Shown: positions 15,397 to 23,051, counted from the first letter of the stretch. The stretch is DNA of 30,313 bases from JBDTGE01 sp050742975 (GCA_050742975.1 JBOGDQ010000111.1:1-30313), one strand, 5' to 3'. Notes: a model not told the origin generated them from the sequence alone. A program made the numbers and translations.

Positions 15397-15501
15397 ATGA
15401 AGCTCGATGCTGCACGCGTGCTCGCGGTGTTGGCGGTCGCGACGACGATCGCACTGAGCCTGCAGATCGCGTCCTGCTCCACGTCCTTCACCACCCGGTA
15501 G
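15397..15501 (+). CDS. Very small putative lipoprotein (34 aa)
   Basis: An ATG with GGAGGG six bases upstream opens a 34-codon frame. The product has MKLDAAR at the N-terminus, a hydrophobic stretch VLAVLAVATTIALSL, then the lipobox IASC with Cys27. The mature peptide would be only eight residues (CSTSFTTR). The layout (basic n-region, h-region, lipobox) fits a type II signal peptide. I do not recognise a family. It lies between the last polysaccharide gene and cinA, and could be a modification-only lipopeptide or a chance frame, though the strong ribosome binding site argues for translation. Confidence 0.5.
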   Translation: MKLDAARVLAVLAVATTIALSLQIASCSTSFTTR

Positions 15502-15531
15502 ATCTGGGGGAGGCGGACCTGCGGGCCTGCA

Positions 15532-15537
15532 TAGGAT
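15532..15537 (+). promoter_or_regulatory. -10 box for leaderless cinA transcript
   Basis: TAGGAT lies so that a start site seven bases downstream falls on the GTG at 15544. No -35 match is visible at 16-18 bases. The gene has no Shine-Dalgarno in its own right, which suits leaderless translation. Confidence 0.33.
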
Positions 15538-15543
15538 TCCGGG

Positions 15544-16815
15544 GTGGGCACTCGCGCGGGCATCATCGTCACCGGCACCGAGATCCTCACCGGGCGGGTG
15601 AGCGACCGCAACGGACCGTGGCTGGCCGAGCAGCTGCGCGAGATCGGCGTCGACATCGCGCAGACCGTCGTCGTCGGCGACCGCCCGCAAGACCTGCACG
15701 ACGCGCTCGCCTTCCTCGCCGGTACCGACGTCGACCTGATCATCACCTCCGGCGGCCTGGGCCCGACGGCCGATGACCTGACCGCCGATGTAGTGGCCGC
15801 ATTCCAGGATCGCCCGTTGGTGGCGGACGCCCAGCTCGAAGCGCAGATCGCGGCGATCATTGCCCGCCTGAGTGTCGGCCGCGCCTGGCGGCTGGACCCG
15901 GATGCGACTGCGGCGGCGACGCGCAAGCAGGCGCTCGTCCCGGCCGGCGCGAGCGTGCTGGCTCCGGTCGGCACCGCACCCGGGTTGGTCGTGCCGGTCG
16001 CCGACGAGCGCACCGGGCCACCGGTGTTGGTGTTGCCCGGACCGCCGCGCGAGCTGCAGGGCATGTGGGCCGCAGCGCTGGCCGATCCCGTCGTGCAGAC
16101 GGCGCTCGCCGGACGCGAAGAGCTGCGCCAGCGGACGATCCGGCTGTGGGGGACGCCCGAGTCGGAGCTGGCGGCCACCCTGCGGAACACTGCGGACAGC
16201 CTGGCCGGACTGGAGATCACGACCTGCCTGCGCGACGGCGAACTCGAGATCGTGACGCGTTACGCGCCGGCAGCGCAGGTGGCCTACGACGAGCTGGCGA
16301 GTGTGATCGGTGCCGCCTATCCGGACACGATGTTCTCGGCCGACGGTCGCACCGTCGACGAGATCGTCGCCGACGTGCTGCTCGGCCGCGAGCTGCGGAT
16401 CGCCACGGCCGAGTCGTGCACCGCCGGCCTGCTCGCCGGACGACTGGCCGACCGGCCCGGTTCGTCGGCCTACCTGCTCGGCGGCTTCGTGACGTACGCG
16501 AACGAGGCCAAGCAGGACCTCGTTGGCGTTCCCGCGGAGCTGATCGCCCGCGTCGGTGCCGTCAGCGCCGAGGTGGCCGAGGCGCTGGCAGCGGGTGCGC
16601 GGACCCGCCTCGATGCCGACATCGGCGTCGGCGTCACAGGGATCGCCGGGCCGGGTGGCGGCACCGCTGACAAGCCGGTCGGGCTGGTCCACCTGTGCGC
16701 ATCAACGAGCAAGAAGTCCCTATCCCGCAAAGTGATTCTCCCCGGCTCCCGCGCCGATGTCCGCGCTCGCGCCGTCGTGATCGCCCTGCATCTGATCCGC
16801 GAACTGCTCGGGTAG
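15544..16815 (+). CDS. cinA: CinA family protein (competence/damage-inducible protein; nicotinamide-nucleotide amidase domain)
   Basis: A 423-residue cytoplasmic protein of the usual CinA length. The N-terminal MoCF-like domain begins AGIIVTGTEILTGRVSDRN and contains DLIITSGGLGPTADDLT, the conserved ADP-ribose/molybdopterin-type binding site. The C-terminal CinA/PncC domain has AESCTAGLLAGRLADRPGSS and GVTGIAGPGGGTADKPVG, with the conserved Ser/Lys-type active site of nicotinamide-mononucleotide deamidase. Its role is probably pyridine nucleotide recycling. It is not functionally tied to the polysaccharide genes and marks a boundary of the left arm. Confidence 0.93.
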   Translation: MGTRAGIIVTGTEILTGRVSDRNGPWLAEQLREIGVDIAQTVVVGDRPQDLHDALAFLAGTDVDLIITSGGLGPTADDLTADVVAAFQDRPLVADAQLEAQIAAIIARLSVGRAWRLDPDATAAATRKQALVPAGASVLAPVGTAPGLVVPVADERTGPPVLVLPGPPRELQGMWAAALADPVVQTALAGREELRQRTIRLWGTPESELAATLRNTADSLAGLEITTCLRDGELEIVTRYAPAAQVAYDELASVIGAAYPDTMFSADGRTVDEIVADVLLGRELRIATAESCTAGLLAGRLADRPGSSAYLLGGFVTYANEAKQDLVGVPAELIARVGAVSAEVAEALAAGARTRLDADIGVGVTGIAGPGGGTADKPVGLVHLCASTSKKSLSRKVILPGSRADVRARAVVIALHLIRELLG

Positions 16816-16845
16816 GACCGGCTACTCGCAATCAGCCAGGCCGGC

Positions 16846-17197
16846 TCAGAATCGCGGAGCATCGGGTGGTGGGTCGCCATTGTGCCCACCGGATCCCTCG
16901 CCGTCGGTGTCGATAGCCGGGCGTTCGGTATGGTCCTTCTGGACGTACATGGTGAAGGCGGTGTCGATGGGGTAGGTCGATGGCGCGACGGTGTAGACGT
17001 GTCCGGCCGGGCCCACACGGTCCGCAGGATCCGTTGGTGACGCTGAGCGCCGACTCACCCAACCCGGCCCGGGCCTGTATTCGGGCGATCTCCCGCTCGG
17101 CCTCGATCAGCGCATCGACACGTTCGTCGATCGGCAACGTCAACGGATCAAGGTCGAAGGTGTGCTCTATGGCCTGGACACTACGAGCAGGGTCTGA
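16846..17197 (-). pseudogene. Remnant of a DUF222/HNH-endonuclease-like protein
   Basis: Two pieces in different minus-strand frames look like ends of one protein. The first (about 17040-17197) reads SVQAIEHTFDLDPLTLPIDE followed by RVDALIEAEREIARIQAR, similar to the N-terminal helix of actinobacterial DUF222/HNH proteins. The second (16846 to about 17040) ends in GPAGHVYTVAPSTYPIDTAF, like the C-terminal tail of such proteins. They meet near 17000-17050 with a frame change and no core or HNH motif between them, so most of the gene is deleted. No good start codon precedes the first piece. The family match rests on memory and is moderate. Decayed copies of these genes are common in actinobacterial genomes. 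Confidence 0.42.
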
Positions 17198-17338
17198 CAG
17201 TTCTGAGGCGGTGTTTCGCCTTATCCACAAAGGGATCCGCGCAATCAGGACCACGACGCAAGGCGACCCGGCAGCGCACACCGAGCAGAAGACCAAGTCT
17301 TCCTCGCCGCGCGTTTCGACGCAACGCAACCACGACGC

Positions 17339-17356
17339 GGGGCGGGGCGGGGCGGG
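17339..17356 (+). repeat. G-quadruplex-forming tract
   Basis: Four G-runs (17339-17342, 17344-17347, 17349-17352 and 17354-17356) are each separated by a single C. Single-base loops make this an exceptionally stable quadruplex motif in principle. It lies on the plus strand within the long gap between the convergent cinA and methyltransferase genes, about 40 bases past the stop of the minus-strand gene, so the G-rich strand is the template of that gene's 3' trailer. The rest of the gap (17200-17392) shows no gene. Confidence 0.6.
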
Positions 17357-17392
17357 CACAACGGCGCAACGCGACTCGGCTCCGCCACCGAG

Positions 17393-18370
17393 CTAAGGGA
17401 CCCGCCTCAGCCAGAGCGACGACGCGGGGTTGGTCTCGCCGACCAGCGGCGCGTAGTCGCTGAACCGGTCGATCAGGAACTGCTCGTCCTCGTGCCGGAT
17501 CATCGGGATCGACAGGAGGATCTCGAACGCGGAGCTGAACGCGAGGAACGCCTGCACGATCATCGCCTCGTTCCAGTACACCGGCCACCGCTCCCCGAAC
17601 AACCAGGTGTCGGCCGGGAACGGGGTGTTGAACGGGAACGGCACGTCGTGGATGTGCACGAGAACACCGGGCTTGAGCCGCGGCAGCACCTCGAGGAACA
17701 GGTACGCCACATCACTGTCGATCTTCAGCGAGTGCGAGGAGTCGATGAACAGCACGTCGCCGGACTCGAGTGCCTCGAAGCGCGACACCGGGACGTCCTG
17801 GACGAACCCCTTGACCAGCTCGAAGTCCGGCAGTGAGAGCAGCGCGTCGAACGGGTGCGGCTCGATGCAGGTGATCTGCAGCGGCGCCCCCTCCTGCTCG
17901 TTTCGCCGGCCGGCGAGCGTCGCGTAGTAGGTCGACAGCCCGGATCCGACCTCGAGGTAGCGGGCCGGCTTGTGCTCGCGCAGCAGGTAGAACAGCGTGC
18001 GCGCGTCGCCCTGCGGGTAGCCCGGGCCGAACCCCTGCGACTGATTGGCTCGGTAGTCGCCGGTGCTCTTCAGGAAGTCGTCCTCCCAGCGGTCGGCGAG
18101 CTCACCAAGCCGCTTCTTCAGGCCGGGCAGGTCGATCTCCACACCGGCGAGCGCACTCGGCCGGTCCCATCTCGCACGCGAGTTCGCCAGCTCGCTCAGC
18201 ACCGGCAGCGTCGAGTAGTAGTCGGCCTTCTTGACGACGTTGTAGCCGAGCCGGCCGAACAGCGCCTGCACCCAGCGCACCCGCTTGCGACGCAGCGCGA
18301 ACACCAACCGATCCAGCCGCGCGACAACCGGCGCGGGCAGGAAACGGGCCGCGCTCTGCTTCGCGCTCAT
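17393..18370 (-). CDS. Class I SAM-dependent methyltransferase (Methyltransf_24-like)
   Basis: A 325-residue protein with YLEVGSGLSTYYATLAG (138-154) as SAM-binding motif and a DVLFIDSSHSLKIDSD segment (205-220) like the acidic post-motif of class-24 methyltransferases. HIHDVPFPFNTP follows. The N-terminal 70 residues are basic and helical. I start at the ATG at 18370, which overlaps the stop of a 10-codon frame as ATGA. The frame is open to 18442, but that part lies inside the upstream gene. It ends the minus-strand methyltransferase series and probably acts on the polymer's sugars. Confidence 0.78.
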   Translation of the reverse strand: MSAKQSAARFLPAPVVARLDRLVFALRRKRVRWVQALFGRLGYNVVKKADYYSTLPVLSELANSRARWDRPSALAGVEIDLPGLKKRLGELADRWEDDFLKSTGDYRANQSQGFGPGYPQGDARTLFYLLREHKPARYLEVGSGLSTYYATLAGRRNEQEGAPLQITCIEPHPFDALLSLPDFELVKGFVQDVPVSRFEALESGDVLFIDSSHSLKIDSDVAYLFLEVLPRLKPGVLVHIHDVPFPFNTPFPADTWLFGERWPVYWNEAMIVQAFLAFSSAFEILLSIPMIRHEDEQFLIDRFSDYAPLVGETNPASSLWLRRVP

Positions 18371-18399
18371 TGCGCTCTGTCCCGTCGGCGAGCACTCAT
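18367..18399 (-). CDS. Possible 10-codon minicistron linking two methyltransferase genes
   Basis: GGGAGG lies seven bases before an ATG at 18399 that overlaps the upstream gene's stop (ATGA). The frame MSARRRDRAQ ends in TGA at 18369-18367, which in turn overlaps the ATG at 18370 of the next gene. This relay would let ribosomes pass from one gene to the next. The peptide itself need not have a function. It could also be a degenerated original start of the downstream gene. Confidence 0.3.
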   Translation of the reverse strand: MSARRRDRAQ

Positions 18400-19298
18400 C
18401 GCGTGCCTCCCGCATCGAGAGTCGGCCGGAGCGCGAACACACCCGCGTGGGCGGCGCTGCCGGCGGCGCGGCGCAGCATCACCGAGCGGAACGTGGCGAA
18501 CGCCCCCGGCGTCTTCAGGATCGCCGTCTTCACCGCGTTGCGCACGCCCGAACGTCCTTTGGATTCCAGAGATTCGCGGCTGTACAGCAATTCCGGGAAC
18601 CACGATCGCTCGTGGTGCGCGATGTCGAAGCCGGCTCTGGCCGCGTATTGCTCCATCGTGTGATCACCCAGGAAGTAAAGGTGATCGCCGAGATTCCAGT
18701 CGGGCAGGTGTGACTTGCGGACCCCGGCCGTAATCTCACCGGTAGCGACGATAAGCACGCCTTCGGGCTTGAGGATCCGGCGCAGCTCGGCGAACGTGGC
18801 GGCCGGGCTGGTCAGGTGCGAGAACACGTTGATCAGGCTGATCACGTCGAACGATCCGTCGGCGAACCGGACGTCCTCGACCGGCCGGTCGTGCATCGGC
18901 AGGCCGGTCACCTCGGCGGCCGCAGCCCGGCGATCGGCGTTCAGCTCGATGCCGGCACCGTGGTATCCGGACTCCCGCGCCAGGGTCAGCAACAGCCCGG
19001 CACCGCAGCCGATGTCGAGCCAGTCGCCGGTCGGGGCGAACGTGCGGGCCAGCTCGACGTAGCCGCGGAACCGTGCCGCCAGCACCCGCTCGGCCTCGAG
19101 CTGCTTTCCCGCGTCGAGCACCTGCCTCGCCGCCGCGAAGTGGCCCTCCTCCAGCTCGGTCATCCTGCTGTCCCGCGACGGCAGTTCGGCGACCGACAGC
19201 AGCTCGCAACGCGGGCATCGGCCCAGGCGGATGCCGTTCTCGCTGAACAGCTCGCGCCATTCACCGGACCCGCAGCAGTCGCAGCGCACCTCAGCCAC
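18396..19298 (-). CDS. SAM-dependent methyltransferase with N-terminal zinc ribbon
   Basis: A 300-residue methyltransferase. The N-terminus has a CxxC/CxxC zinc ribbon (Cys6/Cys9 and Cys28/Cys31), as found in sugar C-methyltransferases and related enzymes. GDWLDIGCGAGLLL (91-104) is the SAM motif, GAGIELNADRRAAA motif II and ELRRILKPEGVLIVATG motif III. A C-terminal region with HLYFLGDHTMEQYAARAGF is typical of this subgroup. GTG at 19298 overlaps the FkbM stop by eight bases and GGGGG directly precedes it. It could make a C-methyl branch on a nucleotide sugar, or a plain O-methyl group. Confidence 0.82.
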   Translation of the reverse strand: MAEVRCDCCGSGEWRELFSENGIRLGRCPRCELLSVAELPSRDSRMTELEEGHFAAARQVLDAGKQLEAERVLAARFRGYVELARTFAPTGDWLDIGCGAGLLLTLARESGYHGAGIELNADRRAAAAEVTGLPMHDRPVEDVRFADGSFDVISLINVFSHLTSPAATFAELRRILKPEGVLIVATGEITAGVRKSHLPDWNLGDHLYFLGDHTMEQYAARAGFDIAHHERSWFPELLYSRESLESKGRSGVRNAVKTAILKTPGAFATFRSVMLRRAAGSAAHAGVFALRPTLDAGGTR

Positions 19299-20052
19299 CC
19301 CCGTCGACGTCCGCGCGGACCGACCCGCGGAAGAAGACCCCGTCGAGCTGCAGCAGCCGGCGGGTGCCCGGCTCGACGAACCCCGGCTCGACGTGCCACA
19401 GCTCGAAGCCGTGTCCGCCCAGGTACTCGACGACGTCCGCGAGCAGGGGCTGGCCCTCGTACAGCGCGACGAGCGACAGCTCCGTGCGCACCCCAGCGAA
19501 CCCGTCCAGCGTCTTCCTCGCCCCGTCCAGGACTGCCTGCTCGTAGCCCTGGACGTCCACCTTGAGCAGCGTGGTCATGGTGCGCAACCCGTGCTCGGTC
19601 ACGATGTCGTCGACCGTCGTGGCGACGACCTCCTCGGTCGCGACGTACCCGGCCTGCGGCGCGGCGGCGGTGTGACGGTCGAGCATGGGCAGCACCGACG
19701 ACGACACCGAGTTGCCGGAGACGTTCATCGTGAGCGTCCCGGCCCGATCCGAGACGGCCGCGCGCTGCACGCTCCAGCGGGGGTCGGCGGCAGCGCGCGG
19801 GCGCAGTTCGTCGAACGCGGACTGCAGCGGCTCGATCGAGTGGATGCGTCCGGTGAACGCCGACCGGCGCAGCAGTTGCCCGAACTGGCCGGTGTTGGCT
19901 CCGACGTCGAGCACGGTGTCGATGCCGTGCTGGTCGAGCATGTGCACGAAGCGATGCTTGAACTGCTCGCGGGTGAGCTCGAAGCCGCACCGGTTGATCA
20001 GCAGCCGCACCTGCGTCCTGGCCCGCACGCCCGGGCCGACCCGGTTACCCAT
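19291..20052 (-). CDS. FkbM family methyltransferase (downstream member of minus-strand pair)
   Basis: A 253-residue predicted sugar O-methyltransferase. TVLDVGANTGQFG (46-58) binds SAM, SIEPLQSAFDELRP is motif II and LLKVDVQGYEQAVLDGA the FkbM signature. WHVEPGFVEPGTRRLLQLDGVFFR near the end is shared with the upstream paralogue, whose end reads ALDAGFADPRTGRMLQCDGLF. The ATG overlaps the previous stop by eight bases (ATGGGTAA). This pair is a different FkbM subtype from the plus-strand pair at 3792-5476 (DVGAN and VDVQGYE instead of DVGSH/DVGGH and DCEGGE). Confidence 0.88.
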   Translation of the reverse strand: MGNRVGPGVRARTQVRLLINRCGFELTREQFKHRFVHMLDQHGIDTVLDVGANTGQFGQLLRRSAFTGRIHSIEPLQSAFDELRPRAAADPRWSVQRAAVSDRAGTLTMNVSGNSVSSSVLPMLDRHTAAAPQAGYVATEEVVATTVDDIVTEHGLRTMTTLLKVDVQGYEQAVLDGARKTLDGFAGVRTELSLVALYEGQPLLADVVEYLGGHGFELWHVEPGFVEPGTRRLLQLDGVFFRGSVRADVDGGG

Positions 20053-20830
20053 GCAGCACCGCCGGGTCGGGCAGGCGGTCCTCGCGGACGAACAGCCCGT
20101 CGCACTGCAGCATCCGGCCGGTGCGCGGATCGGCGAACCCGGCGTCCAGCGCGTAGATGCCGAAGCCGGCTGCCGACAGACGTCCGGTCAGCTCGGCGAA
20201 CAGCGGCTGGCCGGCGTACAGCGACACGAACGACAGCTCGAGCTGCACGGCCGCGAACGCCCCGAGCAGCTCGCCCGCCCCGTCCAGCACGTGGCCCTCA
20301 TACCCCTGCGCGTCGACCTTGAGCAGCGCCCGGCCGGGATCGACGTCGTGCTCCTTGACGAGGTCCGCCACCGTGATCACCCCGACCGCAGCGGTGCCGA
20401 TCGTCTGCGAGCCCGGAGCGGCGGTCAGGTGCGCGCTCGTCATCGGCAGCACGGACGAGGAGTACGAGTTGGCCGAGACGTTGAGCTCCACGGTGCCCAC
20501 CGAGTCACCGACCGCGGTGTGCAGCGCCGTCCACGCCGCGTCCGGACCCGAGCGCCTCGCCAGGTGCCCGTAGGCGTCCGGCAGCGGCTCGCAGGAGATG
20601 ATCCGTGCGCCGTAACCGCTGGAGCGCAACGCCGACGCGTACTGTCCGATGTTCGCGCCGACGTCCAGGACGACGTCCGCCCCGAGCCACGCCAGCGCGG
20701 TCGCCACTCGCACCGGGTACGGGTAGCGCACCAGGTCGAGGTTGCGCCTGTGCAGGCTCGAGCGCAGCGCGAGCTTCGCGTACTCCTTAGCCCGGCCGGT
20801 GCCACCTGCGGCGCGGCCCTTCAGGGACAT
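20045..20830 (-). CDS. FkbM family methyltransferase (upstream member of minus-strand pair)
   Basis: A 261-residue FkbM protein with DVGANIGQY (56-64), SCEPLPDAYGHLARR and ALLKVDAQGYEGHVLDGA (168-185). I start at the ATG at 20830, which has GGAGG about four bases upstream; an in-frame start 69 bases earlier lacks one and adds a charged stretch absent from the paralogue. A TAGCAT -10-like box lies about 60 bases upstream (20886-20891), so it may begin its own transcript for the methyltransferase series. It probably methylates a hydroxyl of the repeat unit. Confidence 0.88.
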   Translation of the reverse strand: MSLKGRAAGGTGRAKEYAKLALRSSLHRRNLDLVRYPYPVRVATALAWLGADVVLDVGANIGQYASALRSSGYGARIISCEPLPDAYGHLARRSGPDAAWTALHTAVGDSVGTVELNVSANSYSSSVLPMTSAHLTAAPGSQTIGTAAVGVITVADLVKEHDVDPGRALLKVDAQGYEGHVLDGAGELLGAFAAVQLELSFVSLYAGQPLFAELTGRLSAAGFGIYALDAGFADPRTGRMLQCDGLFVREDRLPDPAVLHG

Positions 20831-20864
20831 CCGTCCTCCGAGATCGTCCGTCCTTCGAGATTGT
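20831..20864 (-). repeat. Tandem 17-bp repeat duplicating the ribosome binding site
   Basis: Two 17-base units (20831-20847 and 20848-20864) match at 15 of 17 positions, and both carry a purine-rich core followed by GGACGG on the minus strand. Only the one next to the ATG is at the proper distance. The other may be a by-product of slippage or may act as a standby ribosome site. Confidence 0.5.
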
Positions 20865-20909
20865 CGTGGCGCGGTACGTGCCGCGATGCTACCGAGCACG
20901 TTGTCGCGA

Positions 20910-21458
20910 TCAGCCCACGCACACCTGTCGGCCGTACGGACCCCGCGTGCTCCTGTGGTCGCGGACGACGCCGTCGACCGTGATCGAGCAGGTGATCGGC
21001 GTTCCGCTTGCGTCGGCCTGGACGAACAGCAGCGCGTAGTTCGGTCCGCCGGTGACCGTGGTCGTCACCGACCAGCGGGTGGACAGGTGCTTGGCCGTCC
21101 CGTACGAGTGGTCCGGGCTGGTGGGGACGAGGTAGCCCACCGCGGGGATCGGCGCGGCCGACGTCACAGTCATCACCAGCCTGTGCGTGGACGGGCCGGC
21201 GAAGACGAAGCCGGGGTGCTCCGCCGGTGCGATCGTGTACGTCGCCGGAGGCAGCCGGGTCGGCATCACCGCGTCGACGCTCGGCATTCTCGCGCGGGAC
21301 GGCGACGGGGTGCCGGTCGGGCCGCGACCGGCCTGCCCCTGGGTGTCCGGGGGCGCGGCGGACTGGTAGGCCCGCACGAACAGGGCGACGCACAGCAGGA
21401 CCCCCAGCACGGTGAGCACCACGGCTGCGCGCTTGGTGTTGCTGCGCACCGTGCCCAT
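20910..21458 (-). CDS. Membrane-anchored MmpS-like protein
   Basis: A 182-residue protein with a basic N-terminus, one membrane segment (about 11-30), a Pro/Ser/Gly/Thr-rich linker (33-55) and an exported beta-rich domain. The end, ITCSITVDGVVRDHRSTRGP followed by YGRQVC, has the spacing and two cysteines (Cys157, Cys180) of MmpS proteins, which assist MmpL transporters in mycobacteria. No MmpL gene is visible. The start ATG has GAGGG four bases upstream. It lies between the phosphotransferase and the FkbM pair, so it may aid polymer or glycolipid export. The similarity is to the domain's end only and remains a suggestion. Confidence 0.55.
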   Translation of the reverse strand: MGTVRSNTKRAAVVLTVLGVLLCVALFVRAYQSAAPPDTQGQAGRGPTGTPSPSRARMPSVDAVMPTRLPPATYTIAPAEHPGFVFAGPSTHRLVMTVTSAAPIPAVGYLVPTSPDHSYGTAKHLSTRWSVTTTVTGGPNYALLFVQADASGTPITCSITVDGVVRDHRSTRGPYGRQVCVG

Positions 21459-21518
21459 GTACCCTCAACGACTCGATGCCCTGTGCGGTAACGGTGTTCG
21501 GCTCGCCGGGAGCGCGGC

Positions 21519-23051
21519 TCAGTACGCACCGCGCGAGCGCACGACCGCCCAGATCGTGCGCGCGATGATGGCCAGGTCGAGCGTGAGCGACCAGTTCTCG
21601 ACGTAGTACAGGTCCAGGCGCACCGACTCGTCCCAGGACAGGTCGCTGCGGCCACTCACCTGCCACAGGCCGGTCATGCCCGGCTTGACCAGCAGCCGGC
21701 GGTGCACGTGCGGGTTGTACCGCTCGACCTCGCCGGGTAGCGGCGGGCGCGGGCCGACCAGCGACATCGAGCCACCGAGCACGTTGCACAGCTGCGGCAG
21801 TTCGTCCAGCGAGAACTTGCGCAGGAACCGGCCCACGGGGGTCACGCGCGGGTCCTCTCGGATCTTGAACAGCACGCCCCCGTCCGACTCGTTCAGCAGC
21901 ATCAGCTGGTCACGGCTCACGTCGGCGCCGGCGTACATCGAGCGGAACTTGTAGACGCGGATCGGCTGCCCGTCCTGCCCCGTGCGGGTGCTGCGGTAGA
22001 TCGCCGGCCCGCGACTGGTGAGCCGCACCGCCAGGACCAGCAGTACGAGGAACGGCGCAGCGAGCGCGAGCAGCATGATCGAGCCGGCCACGTCGACGGC
22101 GCGCTTGACCAGGCGGCGCAGGCCGGTGAACCGCGGCTGGTCCACCCACATCAGCGGCAGCCCCTCGACGGGGCTGACGTGCACGCGCGGGCCAGCCACC
22201 TCGGTCAGCCCGGGCGCCATGACCATCGCGCAGCCGGTGCCCTCCAGGTCCCAGCCCAGCTCGCGGATCCGGCGCGGGCCGAGGCCGTTTCCGGCGACCG
22301 CGACGACGTCGATCCCCATCCGGGCCGCCGACGCCGAGACCTGGTTCACGTCCCCCACCACCGGAACGCCGGCCATGACCTCCTCGCCGATCTCGCGATC
22401 CTCGACGCACGCGCCGACGACCACCAGCCCGGCCGCCGGGTTGCGGTTGATCGCCTCGGCCAGATGACGCACCGACTCGCTGGTGCCGACGGCGAGGATC
22501 GAGCTGGTCCACTCGCCGCGCTTGCGCAGCCTGTACACGAACGTGCGGCCGACGTAGCGCGCCAGGACCATCAGCAGCGCCCCGGTCGGGATGACGATCG
22601 CGAGGAACGTGCGGGCCACGAGGACGCCAGACAGGTAGCCGACGATCGCCACCATCCCGGCCATGTTCATGCCGGCGCGCAGCACGCGTTGGTACTCCCG
22701 CGCGCCGGTGCTGATCCGCCGGATCTCGTAGCCGTCGACGGCGTGCACGCACAGCAACCAGCCGACGGTGAGCAGGCAGCTCCAGAACGCGTAGCCGGCC
22801 GCCTTCGCACCTGTACTGAAGCCGAAGCTGCCCGCCCAGCCGAACCAGCCGACGGCGATCGCGACGGTGACACACACCGCGTCGGTGACGACGAGGCGAC
22901 GGACGAACCTGCGGGACCACTGCGCGACGGTCAGCCGCGGGGTCCGCGTGGCGACGACCGGTGCAGGAACGGCAGCGCTGTCGGCGGCCAGCATCGCGAT
23001 GAGCGCGGCATCGCCCGCCCGCGCAATGGATCTCGTCACCTCAGGTTCCAT
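21519..23051 (-). CDS. Polyprenyl-phosphate sugar-1-phosphate transferase (WbaP/CpsE-type)
   Basis: A 510-residue enzyme that starts the repeat unit by placing a sugar phosphate on undecaprenyl phosphate. The first half has four to five membrane segments and a Rossmann-like region (SSILAVGTSESVRHLAEAI). One further membrane helix (VDVAGSIMLLALAAPFLVLL) leads to the catalytic domain with IRVYKFRSMYAGAD, FSLDELPQLCNVLGGSMSLV, GPRPPLPGEVERY and KPGMTGLWQVSGRSDLSW, all family hallmarks. The ATG at 23051 overlaps the upstream glycosyltransferase by 16 bases and has GGGGGA six bases before it. The sugar loaded (glucose, galactose or other) is not deducible. Confidence 0.95.
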   Translation of the reverse strand: MEPEVTRSIARAGDAALIAMLAADSAAVPAPVVATRTPRLTVAQWSRRFVRRLVVTDAVCVTVAIAVGWFGWAGSFGFSTGAKAAGYAFWSCLLTVGWLLCVHAVDGYEIRRISTGAREYQRVLRAGMNMAGMVAIVGYLSGVLVARTFLAIVIPTGALLMVLARYVGRTFVYRLRKRGEWTSSILAVGTSESVRHLAEAINRNPAAGLVVVGACVEDREIGEEVMAGVPVVGDVNQVSASAARMGIDVVAVAGNGLGPRRIRELGWDLEGTGCAMVMAPGLTEVAGPRVHVSPVEGLPLMWVDQPRFTGLRRLVKRAVDVAGSIMLLALAAPFLVLLVLAVRLTSRGPAIYRSTRTGQDGQPIRVYKFRSMYAGADVSRDQLMLLNESDGGVLFKIREDPRVTPVGRFLRKFSLDELPQLCNVLGGSMSLVGPRPPLPGEVERYNPHVHRRLLVKPGMTGLWQVSGRSDLSWDESVRLDLYYVENWSLTLDLAIIARTIWAVVRSRGAY

